This document shows positions 33,968 through 42,555 of a stretch of 64,000 bases of DNA, one piece after another. The notes under the pieces were generated by a model that saw only the letters and a program-made list of their open reading frames with translations, did no database searches and was not told the origin of the DNA. The translations under genes and the position numbers were made by a program. How positions within the stretch are numbered: the first letter of the stretch is position 1; each line of letters starts with the position of its first letter. The DNA lies in the NCBI RefSeq assembly GCF_014172405.1, contig NZ_WNXC01000011.1, positions 1-64,000 on the forward strand. The letters are read 5' to 3'. This DNA is from Pedobacter gandavensis. Lineage in GTDB: Bacteria; Bacteroidota; Bacteroidia; Sphingobacteriales; Sphingobacteriaceae.

Positions 33968-35878
33968 ATGAAAACAATTATAAAAACTTCATGCATGCTT
34001 TTAACAACAACGTTGTTATTGGGATCATGTAAAAAATTCGAACAAATCAATGTGGATCCTTATGCTGCTACTGCTGAACAGGCGCAAACTGAGTATTTCC
34101 TTAACGGTTCTATTATTGGCGCCCAGATGAACCCGGATGTAGCAGAACGCTCGTTCGTGCTTTATTGGAAAACTGCAGGACACCAACATAGTAATGGCGG
34201 AATTTCTTCAGGTAGCTATAATGACGGCTGGACCAGTGCTTATTATGATAAGGTCTCTGCATGGTTAAATAGTGCCAATACGGCAATCCAAATTGGTGAG
34301 GGACAAATTGCCAATGGAACAGCAAAAGCTTATACCCCCAACCTGGTACAAGTGGCAAGAATCTGGAGAGCTTATTTAATGAGTGAATTGTCTGATAATT
34401 TTGGACCAATTCCTGCCAAAGCATTTAGTGGGGTTAACCCGGAGTTCTCAGATGTAAAAACCATCTATTATTACCTGTTGACGGAACTAAAGGAAGCAAG
34501 TGCTAAGCTTGATTTAACTGTTGCAAACACGGATGCATTGAAAAAACTAGATCCTGCTTATGCGTATGATTATGCAAAATGGAGAAAGTATGCAAATTCT
34601 ATGCGTATGCGTTTGGCAATGAGGTTATCTGAAGTAGATCCTGCAAAAGCTAAAGCTGAATTTGAACTGGCTGTATCAGGAAGTGATTTCATTAAATCAA
34701 CAGATGAGACTTTCCAAGTTCAGGAGAGACCAGGATGGGATGACCTTACTGGGGTAATGAGTAGAGAGTGGAATCCACAGTTTATCTCGGCATCGTTAAA
34801 TAATATTTATTTAGGTCTTGGTGGAATTAAGTCAGAAACTCAGCTTGGCGCGAGTTATCAGCCATCTATTAAACCAGCAAATTACCTGGGCTTAAAATTT
34901 GACGATCACTTTACCTCTAAAACAAATAACCCATCTGCTGGATATTGGTTTGACGGTCTTCCAAATGTTATTGATCCACGTGCCTATAAAACGTTTATCA
35001 TTCCAGGTGACTTCAGTAATCCTAATTTTAACTCTTATCCATCTTGGACTACTGATGCTAAAACGACGACGAGAAATCTATTCAGTGCAACAAATGAAGT
35101 GGTAAAAGTAATTGAGGCTAAAAATACCTGGAATGCTTCCAATACTGGCGATTGGGGTGCAAAAGGAACCAAAAATGAGGTGAGAGCCTATGAAGGTACG
35201 ATGCCGCGTCTGTCTAACCAATTCAGAGCAAGTACTAGCAAACGTATTTTCTTTGCACCATGGGAAACTTATTTCTTGCTTGCCGAAGCAGCTGAACGCG
35301 GATGGGTAACCCCATTGGGCGGAAAGGCAGCATATGAGGCTGGTATACAATCTAGTTTTGAATATTGGGGTGTAAGCAATTCTATCGGTAGTTATTTGAC
35401 ATCCGAAGACTTCAATAGAGTAGGTACTTCTGTAAGCTGGGATCACGTAACTGAACCTAGTTCAAGCCATGCTATGAATTATATTGATGGATATACCAAC
35501 GTAGCGGGGGTTGCTAACGTATTGTATCCGGTAAATAATTTATATAAAAATGGTACGGTTAAAAATGACCACTTAACAAAAATCATTACCCAGAAGTTTA
35601 TTGCTCAAACTCCTTGGCTTCCATTAGAAGCTTGGAATGACCAAAGACGCTTAGGCTTGCCTTTCTTTGAAAATCCGGCGATCGAAAATGTCTTGCCTAA
35701 TTTACCAGCCTTAAACAATAGTAATTATATGACAAGTAACATTAAGTTCTTCCCTCAACGTTTGAGATACCCTTCAAGTTTGCAATCGACAAACAATCCA
35801 GGTTACCTACAAGCAGTGACCGCTTTAGGTGGACCTGATGAAGTATTGACTCCATTATGGTGGGCTAAAAAGAACTAG
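33968..35878 (+). CDS. SusD/RagB-family (SusD-like_2) surface lipoprotein
   Basis: The 636-residue lipoprotein has a type II signal ending LLLGSC, lipidated at Cys21, followed by KKFEQINVDPYAA, typical of the SusD-like_2 branch. TPR-like helices include IWRAYLMSELSDNFGPIPAKA and YAKWRKYANSMRMRLAMRLSEVDP, and the C-terminal region holds FAPWETYFLLAEAAERGW. It is longer than common SusD proteins. It acts as the extracellular lid and ligand binder on the SusC upstream. No glycosidase or peptidase gene follows; the unit ends at a strong bidirectional terminator. Confidence 0.92.
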   Translation: MKTIIKTSCMLLTTTLLLGSCKKFEQINVDPYAATAEQAQTEYFLNGSIIGAQMNPDVAERSFVLYWKTAGHQHSNGGISSGSYNDGWTSAYYDKVSAWLNSANTAIQIGEGQIANGTAKAYTPNLVQVARIWRAYLMSELSDNFGPIPAKAFSGVNPEFSDVKTIYYYLLTELKEASAKLDLTVANTDALKKLDPAYAYDYAKWRKYANSMRMRLAMRLSEVDPAKAKAEFELAVSGSDFIKSTDETFQVQERPGWDDLTGVMSREWNPQFISASLNNIYLGLGGIKSETQLGASYQPSIKPANYLGLKFDDHFTSKTNNPSAGYWFDGLPNVIDPRAYKTFIIPGDFSNPNFNSYPSWTTDAKTTTRNLFSATNEVVKVIEAKNTWNASNTGDWGAKGTKNEVRAYEGTMPRLSNQFRASTSKRIFFAPWETYFLLAEAAERGWVTPLGGKAAYEAGIQSSFEYWGVSNSIGSYLTSEDFNRVGTSVSWDHVTEPSSSHAMNYIDGYTNVAGVANVLYPVNNLYKNGTVKNDHLTKIITQKFIAQTPWLPLEAWNDQRRLGLPFFENPAIENVLPNLPALNNSNYMTSNIKFFPQRLRYPSSLQSTNNPGYLQAVTALGGPDEVLTPLWWAKKN

Positions 35879-35892
35879 TTTTTCTTTTTGAT

Positions 35893-35929
35893 AAAAAAAA
35901 CCTGCTGATCTGATCAGCAGGTTTTTTTT
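35893..35929. terminator. Bidirectional terminator between the susD and LDH2 genes
   Basis: The CCTGCTGA/TCAGCAGG stem (35901-35908 with 35914-35921) is extended by A8/T8 flanks, giving T-runs on both strands for the convergent genes. Confidence 0.9.
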
Positions 35930-35952
35930 TACCTATAAATGAGTGTTGATAC

Positions 35953-37038
35953 TTAGGATAATCCTTCAATCCCAAGTTTTTCTGCCAGTTCGTTCAGATC
36001 TTTGACAACAACATCAATGATTGGAATTCCCTGGACCTTACGTTCCTGCTCGAAAGCATATTCCGGCTCTCCAGGGATAATCACTTTTTGATCTTCTTTT
36101 ATGGTCTTGGCAGATTGAAAACGTTCAATCCAGTTGTCCAAATGGTCTTTGAAATCTGCTGCGGGACGGAAGCCATCAATGCGCATGGCACCAAAGAAAT
36201 GTCCGATACCTTCGCCAACAGGGTTTGCAGAAGGTTCTAAAAAAGCCACAAAAGGAGGAACCCATGGGCCGTAATTTGCGCCAGAGAGCACAGCAGATAA
36301 GATGTCCACTGTGGCACTTAAGCCATAACCTTTATGACTGCCATGGTCTTTATCGCTTCCTAATGGCAAAAGAGAACCACCATCTTTCAATTGATGTGGA
36401 TTTGTAGAACTTTTTCCATCTTTATCTTGTACCCAGCCTTCAGGAATCGGTAGATTGGCCCTTTGCGCAATCTCTAATTTCCCATTTGCTGCTGCTGCGG
36501 TAGCCATGTCCACCACTACAGGAGGATATTTTCCAGCGGGAAAAGCATAGCACATCGGGTTGGTTCCCAATAATCTTTCATTGGCATAAGTAGGAGCAAC
36601 CAGCGGACTCGCATTGGTCATGCTCACACCGATCATGTCTTGTTCTACCGCCATTAAAGCATGGTATCCGGCAATTCCAAAATGATTAGAGTTTTTCACG
36701 GCTACCCATCCACTACCATAGGTCTTCGCTTTTTCAATAGCTACTTTCATTGCAAAAGGAGCTACAACCAATCCTAATCCGGCATCTCCATCCACGGTAG
36801 CCGTTGTTGGAGTTTCATGAACCACACGAATATTTGGTGTAGCATTGATGCGTTCTTTTTCCCATAATCTAACATAGCCACTTAACCTGGCTACACCATG
36901 GGAGTCTATTCCACGTAAATCGGATTTTAGCAAAACATCTGCTGCCAATTGTGCATCCGCTATAGGGCATCCCATTTTTAGGAATACGCTTTCCGTAAAT
37001 TGACGTAAACTTTGTTCGGTAAAAGTGTGAAAAATCAT
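35953..37038 (-). CDS. LDH2/MDH2-family NAD(P)-dependent dehydrogenase
   Basis: The 361-residue protein belongs to the malate/L-lactate/ureidoglycolate dehydrogenase family (PF02615 type), which has a fold different from classical LDH. Motifs seen are SDLRGIDSHGVARLSGYV, the catalytic NSNHFGIAGYHA, TNASPLVAPTYANERLLGTNP and DHGSHKGYGLSATVDILS. The substrate is a 2-hydroxy acid, but which one cannot be assigned. Its start lies only 2 bp after the bshC stop, so it is probably the last gene of the rimO-bshC transcript. It is not an obvious pathway partner of bacillithiol. Confidence 0.9.
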   Translation of the reverse strand: MIFHTFTEQSLRQFTESVFLKMGCPIADAQLAADVLLKSDLRGIDSHGVARLSGYVRLWEKERINATPNIRVVHETPTTATVDGDAGLGLVVAPFAMKVAIEKAKTYGSGWVAVKNSNHFGIAGYHALMAVEQDMIGVSMTNASPLVAPTYANERLLGTNPMCYAFPAGKYPPVVVDMATAAAANGKLEIAQRANLPIPEGWVQDKDGKSSTNPHQLKDGGSLLPLGSDKDHGSHKGYGLSATVDILSAVLSGANYGPWVPPFVAFLEPSANPVGEGIGHFFGAMRIDGFRPAADFKDHLDNWIERFQSAKTIKEDQKVIIPGEPEYAFEQERKVQGIPIIDVVVKDLNELAEKLGIEGLS

Positions 37039-37040
37039 TC

Positions 37041-38630
37041 TTATGAAGCAAATAGAACCGTAAACTGGTGGTCCAATGGTTTGAAATTTAAAATCAGGGA
37101 ATCAATAAACTCTTCACCATAGGCTACATACAAGGGGGCAATATTTAATACACGTTCCTGAAGTACACCTGTTGGGAAAAGTTTCCCTTTTAAATTGTCA
37201 ATCTGTGACAAGGAAGTATCATGCTTACGCTTTTCAGCCCTTAACATTTTCTTCTCCAAATTGACAATCAGTTTTAAAGCCTTTGTCTTAGCGGCGTCAG
37301 CCGATTCAGAAAGGGTTTTATCGATCTTGTAAGCATTGAGCTTGATTTGATCGAATATAGCACTCAAGCTGCGCTGTTCATCGCCTAATGTGAGCTGTAA
37401 ATTGACATGGGCCTTGATCCAGTCATTTTTAAGTGTTTCTGGTTTTTTAAAAAGGTCTTTATGGCTGATACCGAGAATTTGCATTTTCAGCTCAGCGCGT
37501 TTGTCGATCACCAAGGCCGAATTTCTAAGTAATAGCACCGGGAAATCTACCTGATAATAATCGAAATTGGTTTTTAATTGCAGCCAGTAAGTCAACTCTG
37601 CACCACCTCCGATGTAAGCTAAATTTGGCAGGATTACTTCCTGATATACCGGTCGCATGACTACATTCGGACTAAAGCGTTCTGGAAAATCTGTAATTTC
37701 TTTTTTCAATTCAGCTTCGGAAAACTGGATATCCGTATTCATGACCTTATACACCTCGTTTTCTTTTACAATGCGTTCCCTCAATTGGTCTGTCATGTAA
37801 AAGAAGTTGATTTCTCGGGGATTTACCTGGGTCTTATAACCTTTAGCTTCTAATGCTGCATTGCTTTCAGAAATCTGTTCAAAGCTATGCTGACCGATAA
37901 TATCGGCTTCAATAATCGCTGCAAATTCCTTTTTTAATAGAGGCTCATCAGCATCTACACATACTAATCCATACTTTCCAAACAAACCGTTTACCAACGC
38001 TCTTGTGGCATCAGAAAGTTTTTCATGTTGAGTATAGGCATTTTCCACCAACTGGGCCAGTTGTAAGCCATTCTCGGTAATGCCGAGATAACCTTTATAA
38101 GCCAATAGGGTTTCAGTAATGTCTTTAGTGCTTAATCGTCCGGTTGCCCCAAGCGCTTTTTTATTCCAGCTGAGTTTTTTATCCTCAATTTTCACATGAT
38201 TGATCTCTTCGAAATCATGGTCTTCCGTAGCCATCCAATACACAGGCACAAAGTTTTTATTTGGAAATTTCTCCTTTAACTCTTTTGCAAGGTTAATGGC
38301 AGTCACAATTTTATAAATGAAATAAAGTGGGCCGCTGAAGATATTAAGCTGATGACCGGTGGTAATGGTATAAGTCCGGTCATCAGCTAGTAGCTGTATA
38401 TTTTGTTCCACTAAGGCGGGAGCCTGAATGGTAGCATATTGCTTTTTAAGGATCTGGGTCAATGTAGACCGGTTTCCTTTAAAATTACGGTTCGCGATGG
38501 CTTCAGCAAAGCCTTCAAAATCCGGTGTGTACTTGTAAAAAGTACTTAACTGATCCTTTCCGTCGATGTAATCCAGTACAGCGGAGGAGAAGGCATTGGT
38601 TTCCTGGTAAGAGATGTATTTGGCCTGCAT
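37041..38630 (-). CDS. bshC: Bacillithiol biosynthesis cysteine-adding enzyme
   Basis: BshC adds cysteine to glucosaminyl-malate as the last step of bacillithiol synthesis. The 529-residue protein has the characteristic TITTGHQLNIFSGPLYFIYK near residue 90, then FVPVYWMATEDHDFEEINH (HIGH-like nucleotidyl-transferase core), and the AYIGGGAELTYWLQLK motif in the middle. A helical C-terminal region (about 415-490) is likely a coiled coil. bshA and bshB are not in the window and should be elsewhere. It lies 46 bp downstream of rimO and directly before the LDH2-type gene. Confidence 0.95.
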   Translation of the reverse strand: MQAKYISYQETNAFSSAVLDYIDGKDQLSTFYKYTPDFEGFAEAIANRNFKGNRSTLTQILKKQYATIQAPALVEQNIQLLADDRTYTITTGHQLNIFSGPLYFIYKIVTAINLAKELKEKFPNKNFVPVYWMATEDHDFEEINHVKIEDKKLSWNKKALGATGRLSTKDITETLLAYKGYLGITENGLQLAQLVENAYTQHEKLSDATRALVNGLFGKYGLVCVDADEPLLKKEFAAIIEADIIGQHSFEQISESNAALEAKGYKTQVNPREINFFYMTDQLRERIVKENEVYKVMNTDIQFSEAELKKEITDFPERFSPNVVMRPVYQEVILPNLAYIGGGAELTYWLQLKTNFDYYQVDFPVLLLRNSALVIDKRAELKMQILGISHKDLFKKPETLKNDWIKAHVNLQLTLGDEQRSLSAIFDQIKLNAYKIDKTLSESADAAKTKALKLIVNLEKKMLRAEKRKHDTSLSQIDNLKGKLFPTGVLQERVLNIAPLYVAYGEEFIDSLILNFKPLDHQFTVLFAS

Positions 38631-38676
38631 TGCTACGAATTTAAGTTAATAAACCAGAAGTCAATACATCACAAAT

Positions 38677-40011
38677 TTATTTTACAATTTGTCCATATAG
38701 ATCGAAATCTTCTGCTCTGTCAATCTTTACATTTACAAAGCTTCCATTCGCTGCATAACCTGTTGTAGCATCAATTAAAACCTCATTGTCAACCTCTGGA
38801 GAGTCAAATTCAGTTCTGCCGATAAAGAAGTCACCTTCTTTTCTATCTACCAGTACTTTATAAGTATGACCGATTTTTTCTTGGTTAATCTCATAAGAAA
38901 TACCTTGTTGTAATTCCATAATGGCATCTACACGCTCCTGTTTTACTTCTGCAGGAACATCATCAACCAGGTCATGGGCATGAGTTTTTTCTTCATGAGA
39001 ATAAGTGAAACAACCTAATCTATCGAACCTGGTTTCTTCCACCCAGCTCAACATCTCTTCGAAATCAGCTTCAGTTTCTCCAGGGTAACCACAAATTAAT
39101 GTAGTACGCATAGCGATATTAGGTACTTTATCTCTGATCTGGTTCACAATATCAATGGTCTTTTGTTTGGTAATACCACGACGCATAGATTTCAACATAT
39201 TATCTGTGATGTGCTGTAATGGCATATCCAAATATTTACAAATGTTATCACGCTCGTTCATCGCATCTAAAATTTCCATAGGGAAACCTGACGGATAGGC
39301 ATACTGTAATCTGATCCATTCGATTCCATTTACATCTGAAAGACGTCTTAACAACTCATCCAGGTTACGTTTTCCGTAAATGTCTAAACCGTAATAAGTC
39401 AAATCCTGTGCAATAAGAATCAGTTCTTTTGTGCCGTTAGCAGCTAGAATTTTTGCTTCATTCACCAATTCATTCATATCTCTGGAAACGTGTTTTCCAC
39501 GCATCAAAGGAATGGCACAGAAAGAGCATGGGCGATTACAGCCTTCTGCAATTTTGAAATAAGCGAAGTGAGAAGGAGTGGTTAATAACCTTTCTCCAAT
39601 CAGCTCATGCTTATAGTTCGCACCTAATGAATGTAAAATGTTATTCAAATCGTTGGTGCCAAAGAAAGCATCCACATTCGTGATTTCGGATTCCAATTCC
39701 GGCTTATATCTTTCAGATAAGCAACCAGTCACAATTACTTTGGAAATTTTCCCAGCTTCTTTAAGCTCACTATACTGTAAGATGGTATCAATTGATTCTT
39801 GCTTGGCATTGTCGATAAAACCGCAGGTATTGATGACTACAATATCATCTTTCCCCATTTTATCTGATTCATGGACCACATCCATGCTATTGCCACGAAG
39901 CTGACCCATTAAAACTTCTGAATCGTAAAGGTTTTTGGAACAACCCAAAGTAATTACATTGATTTTAGGTTTTTTAACAGGAATGATTTTAGATGTGGTT
40001 TTTGTATTCAT
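38677..40011 (-). CDS. rimO: Ribosomal protein uS12 methylthiotransferase
   Basis: RimO is a radical-SAM enzyme that adds a methylthio group to an aspartate of ribosomal protein S12. The 444-residue protein has the N-terminal methylthiotransferase domain (about 15-130) with the GCSKNLYDSE cysteine and other cluster cysteines. The radical-SAM CxxxCxxC is CNRPCSFC (about 158-165), the core includes GYPGETEADFEEM, and a TRAM RNA/protein-binding domain ends the sequence. It is 41 bp downstream of ftsY on the same strand, in a translation-linked block. Confidence 0.96.
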   Translation of the reverse strand: MNTKTTSKIIPVKKPKINVITLGCSKNLYDSEVLMGQLRGNSMDVVHESDKMGKDDIVVINTCGFIDNAKQESIDTILQYSELKEAGKISKVIVTGCLSERYKPELESEITNVDAFFGTNDLNNILHSLGANYKHELIGERLLTTPSHFAYFKIAEGCNRPCSFCAIPLMRGKHVSRDMNELVNEAKILAANGTKELILIAQDLTYYGLDIYGKRNLDELLRRLSDVNGIEWIRLQYAYPSGFPMEILDAMNERDNICKYLDMPLQHITDNMLKSMRRGITKQKTIDIVNQIRDKVPNIAMRTTLICGYPGETEADFEEMLSWVEETRFDRLGCFTYSHEEKTHAHDLVDDVPAEVKQERVDAIMELQQGISYEINQEKIGHTYKVLVDRKEGDFFIGRTEFDSPEVDNEVLIDATTGYAANGSFVNVKIDRAEDFDLYGQIVK

Positions 40012-40052
40012 GATTTTTTATTTGGAGTAGAATTCTTCTGTTGAACTAAAAA

Positions 40053-41015
40053 TTAGTTAAACAAGCTGTCTACAAATGCTTTTTTGTCAAATAATTGAAG
40101 GTCGTTTACGCTCTCGCCAACACCTATATATTTTACCGGAATTTTAAACTGATCAGAGATCCCAATCACGACACCACCTTTTGCGGTACCATCCAGTTTG
40201 GTAATGGCCAATGCATTTACGTCGGTTGCCTCAGTAAACTGCTTGCATTGTTCAAAGGCATTTTGCCCTGTTGAACCATCCAATACCAATAATATTTCAT
40301 GTGGTGCAGAAGGGATTACCTTTTCCATCACATTTTTGATTTTGCCCAATTCATTCATCAGGCCGATTTTATTGTGTAAACGTCCGGCAGTATCAATGAT
40401 CACTACATCTTCACCATTCGCAACAGCAGATTGCAAAGTGTCGTAAGCAACAGAAGCAGGATCTGAACCCATTGCTTGTGCAACTACACGCACACCAACA
40501 CGTTCTCCCCAAAGTTTGATTTGTTCCACAGCTGCTGCTCTGAAAGTATCGGCTGCGCCTAAAACTACGCTCAGTCCTTCTGCTTTGAGTTTATGTGCAA
40601 GCTTGCCAATGGTGGTCGTTTTACCTACACCATTTACACCAACAACCATAATTACATAAGGCTTATGTTGTCCGTATTCAAATTTGCGGAAATCATTGCT
40701 GTTGTTTTCAGAAAGCATCAATTGTATTTCATCACGCAACAGGCGATGCAATTCTGAAGTCGATAAATACTTGTCCTTAGCTACACGAGCTTGTATGCGG
40801 TCAATAATTTTTAAGGTGGTAGTCACACCAACATCGGAAGTCACTAAAACCTCCTCAAGATTATCGAGCACATCATCATCAACTGTCGATTTACCCGCAA
40901 CGGCCTTTGTGATTTTACTCAAAAAGCCCTCTTTAGTTTTCTCTAAACCCTTGTCTAGCGCTTCCTGCGCCTCGGGAGCAGTTTCCTTTTTCTTGAAAAA
41001 ATCAAATAAACCCAT
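40053..41015 (-). CDS. ftsY: Signal recognition particle receptor GTPase FtsY
   Basis: FtsY docks the SRP-ribosome complex at the inner membrane. The 320-residue protein has a short N-terminal charged segment without the long acidic A domain of E. coli, the N-domain helices, and the NG GTPase domain. GTPase motifs are G1 GVNGVGKTTT, DTFRAAAVEQ, G3 DTAGR, and G4 TKLDG followed by GTAKGG. It follows the ribosomal-protein genes on the same strand, but a terminator at 41037-41066 separates them, so it probably depends on readthrough or a weak internal promoter. Confidence 0.97.
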   Translation of the reverse strand: MGLFDFFKKKETAPEAQEALDKGLEKTKEGFLSKITKAVAGKSTVDDDVLDNLEEVLVTSDVGVTTTLKIIDRIQARVAKDKYLSTSELHRLLRDEIQLMLSENNSNDFRKFEYGQHKPYVIMVVGVNGVGKTTTIGKLAHKLKAEGLSVVLGAADTFRAAAVEQIKLWGERVGVRVVAQAMGSDPASVAYDTLQSAVANGEDVVIIDTAGRLHNKIGLMNELGKIKNVMEKVIPSAPHEILLVLDGSTGQNAFEQCKQFTEATDVNALAITKLDGTAKGGVVIGISDQFKIPVKYIGVGESVNDLQLFDKKAFVDSLFN

Positions 41016-41036
41016 ACAATGTCTAACTAAACAAAA

Positions 41037-41066
41037 AAAGCCCTCCCATTTAAAAGGGACGGCTTT
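41037..41066 (-). terminator. Terminator between the DUF4295 gene and ftsY
   Basis: The AAAGCC-C-TCCC / GGGA-C-GGCTTT hairpin has one C-C mismatch and, on the minus strand, a T7 run (complement of 41033-41039). It lies 20 bp past the DUF4295 stop. Confidence 0.75.
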
Positions 41067-41086
41067 AATATAATTAAATATTAAAA

Positions 41087-41245
41087 TTATTTTTTGGATG
41101 CAATAGCATCTTGAACGTGATCGTTGTGAACAATAACTTCTTTGAAAGAATAAGCACCAGTTCTTGGTGATTTAGTCATTGTAATAACTTTCGAATATTC
41201 TTTACCTTTTCCCGTTTTAAGGGTTGCAACTACCTTTTTTGCCAT
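41087..41245 (-). CDS. DUF4295 small basic protein, 52 residues
   Basis: Reading the minus strand from the ATG at 41245 gives 52 residues beginning MAKKVVATLKTGKGKEYSKV and ending in ASKK. It is basic, short and soluble, matching DUF4295, a Bacteroidota family always seen beside rpmG and ftsY (recollection). Its composition and position between ribosomal-protein and SRP-receptor genes suggest a ribosome-associated protein. It begins 38 bp downstream of rpmG. Confidence 0.88.
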   Translation of the reverse strand: MAKKVVATLKTGKGKEYSKVITMTKSPRTGAYSFKEVIVHNDHVQDAIASKK

Positions 41246-41283
41246 GATCTAAATAGATTGTATTTAGTTAAATACTAAATGTA

Positions 41284-41466
41284 TTACTTAATTTCTTTAT
41301 GTACAGTTACCTTTTTCAAAACTGGGTTGAATTTTTTCAATTCTAATCTCTCAGTAGTGTTTTTACGGTTTTTAGTAGAGATATATCTAGACATACCAGG
41401 CATGCCACTAGTTTTATGCTCCGTACACTCTAGAATAACTTGTACTCTGTTACCTTTTTTTGCCAT
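41284..41466 (-). CDS. rpmG: 50S ribosomal protein L33
   Basis: The 60-residue basic protein starts [20 protein letters not shown] and contains [22 protein letters not shown], the L33 core. Only a single cysteine is seen, so it is the zinc-free (C-minus) form. It binds near the tRNA exit site of the large subunit. It is 40 bp downstream of rpmB and is followed by the DUF4295 gene, a standard Bacteroidota trio. Confidence 0.96.
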   Translation of the reverse strand: MAKKGNRVQVILECTEHKTSGMPGMSRYISTKNRKNTTERLELKKFNPVLKKVTVHKEIK

Positions 41467-41506
41467 TTTATTAATCTTAAGGTTGATTCACATCAACCAA
41501 TGTTAT

Positions 41507-41740
41507 TTACAAATATCCTTTTTTCATGAAGCGACTGATCGCCTCAGTAATACCAATTTTATTAATGGTTTTGATAGCTGAAGTAGAAACTTTCAGTGTT
41601 ATCCAACGATCCTCATCAGGAATATAAAATTTCTGAAGTTGTAAGTTGGGATAAAACTTACGCTTAGTTTTAACGTTTGAGTGAGAAACATTAAAACCTG
41701 TCATTGCCATTTTTCCGGTTAAATCACAAACTCTAGACAT
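41507..41740 (-). CDS. rpmB: 50S ribosomal protein L28
   Basis: The 77-residue protein starts [21 protein letters not shown], the L28 zinc-ribbon-like entry with one visible cysteine, and continues with [24 protein letters not shown] split across its core. It is the first gene of the rpmB-rpmG-DUF4295 unit. About 45 bp upstream, the minus strand carries GATATTTG, one base off the -7 consensus and a candidate promoter. Confidence 0.97.
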   Translation of the reverse strand: MSRVCDLTGKMAMTGFNVSHSNVKTKRKFYPNLQLQKFYIPDEDRWITLKVSTSAIKTINKIGITEAISRFMKKGYL

Positions 41741-41926
41741 GCCTTTAAATATAGTGTTAATTATGTTTTCTTAATTTTTTTAAGAGTGTGCAAATATCAA
41801 TAAAATATTTGTAATCATCAAGTAGGTATCTAAAATATTTTGAATTTATTTACAGCGTGTTACGGACTGCTGCCCAGATCCCTACCGTGGATGCTCTCGG
41901 GGCGCAATATACAACAATTATACGGA

Positions 41927-42364
41927 TTACAAGGCCACAGATTCTTCTAAATCACCCAACAGGTTTTCAAATTGTAAGACAAATCTCCTCAAATCATTAA
42001 TATAATGTGTCAGTTCCGGCTTTTCATCTGTTTTCAATTGTGCCAACCAAACCGATTTATATTCTTCCATATGATATAAAGTAGGGGTAATACCATAGGC
42101 TGGCTGAACAATCTGGAGATCAGGATGCAATACTTCATGTAAGATGAGGTTATTTATTCCCGGAAGTTCAATGGCTTTCATCATAGATACAATCGTTAGC
42201 GGAATCCTAACCTGATAAATTTCTTCTAGCGTAGTCCTCATTTCTTGATGCGCGGTATGATCAGGGTCAATATTCCATATTAAGGATTCTGTCTGGTAAT
42301 ATTGGTTCGCCAGTTCTGCCCTTCTTAAAATTCCTGCAATCTGATCGTATAACTGTTTGCTCAT
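41927..42364 (-). CDS. Hypothetical protein, 145 residues
   Basis: I do not recognise a family. The protein is soluble and largely helical by pattern, with an N-terminal helix (LYDQIAGILRRAELANQYYQ) and a C-terminal amphipathic helix (LTHYINDLRRFVLQFENLLGDLEE). The middle contains conserved-looking AIELPGINNLILHEVLHPD. No signal peptide is seen. It is a lone minus-strand gene between the ribosomal block and the divergent sigma factor gene, with 191 bp to the latter. It is not obviously part of the sigma/FecR locus. Confidence 0.65.
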   Translation of the reverse strand: MSKQLYDQIAGILRRAELANQYYQTESLIWNIDPDHTAHQEMRTTLEEIYQVRIPLTIVSMMKAIELPGINNLILHEVLHPDLQIVQPAYGITPTLYHMEEYKSVWLAQLKTDEKPELTHYINDLRRFVLQFENLLGDLEESVAL

Positions 42365-42555
42365 GGTTTGCGATTAGGTATTAGAGCATAGACAATTAAT
42401 ACCGCCTTTTAGTTTAATTTCTTAAATAATATATCTGCTCGCAACTTGTAAGGATAAATGAATTGGAATGCCAAATAAATAATAAGAGAATCTGAATAAA
42501 ATGTAACTTGAGCAAGTTTTATAGGGGATATTAATATTGTTAACATTTTGGGGGA

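Noticed and set aside
41741-41926. GC-richer stretch upstream of rpmB checked for a tRNA or small RNA
   Set aside because: No cloverleaf, CCA end or terminator could be built; it is treated as plain intergenic DNA.
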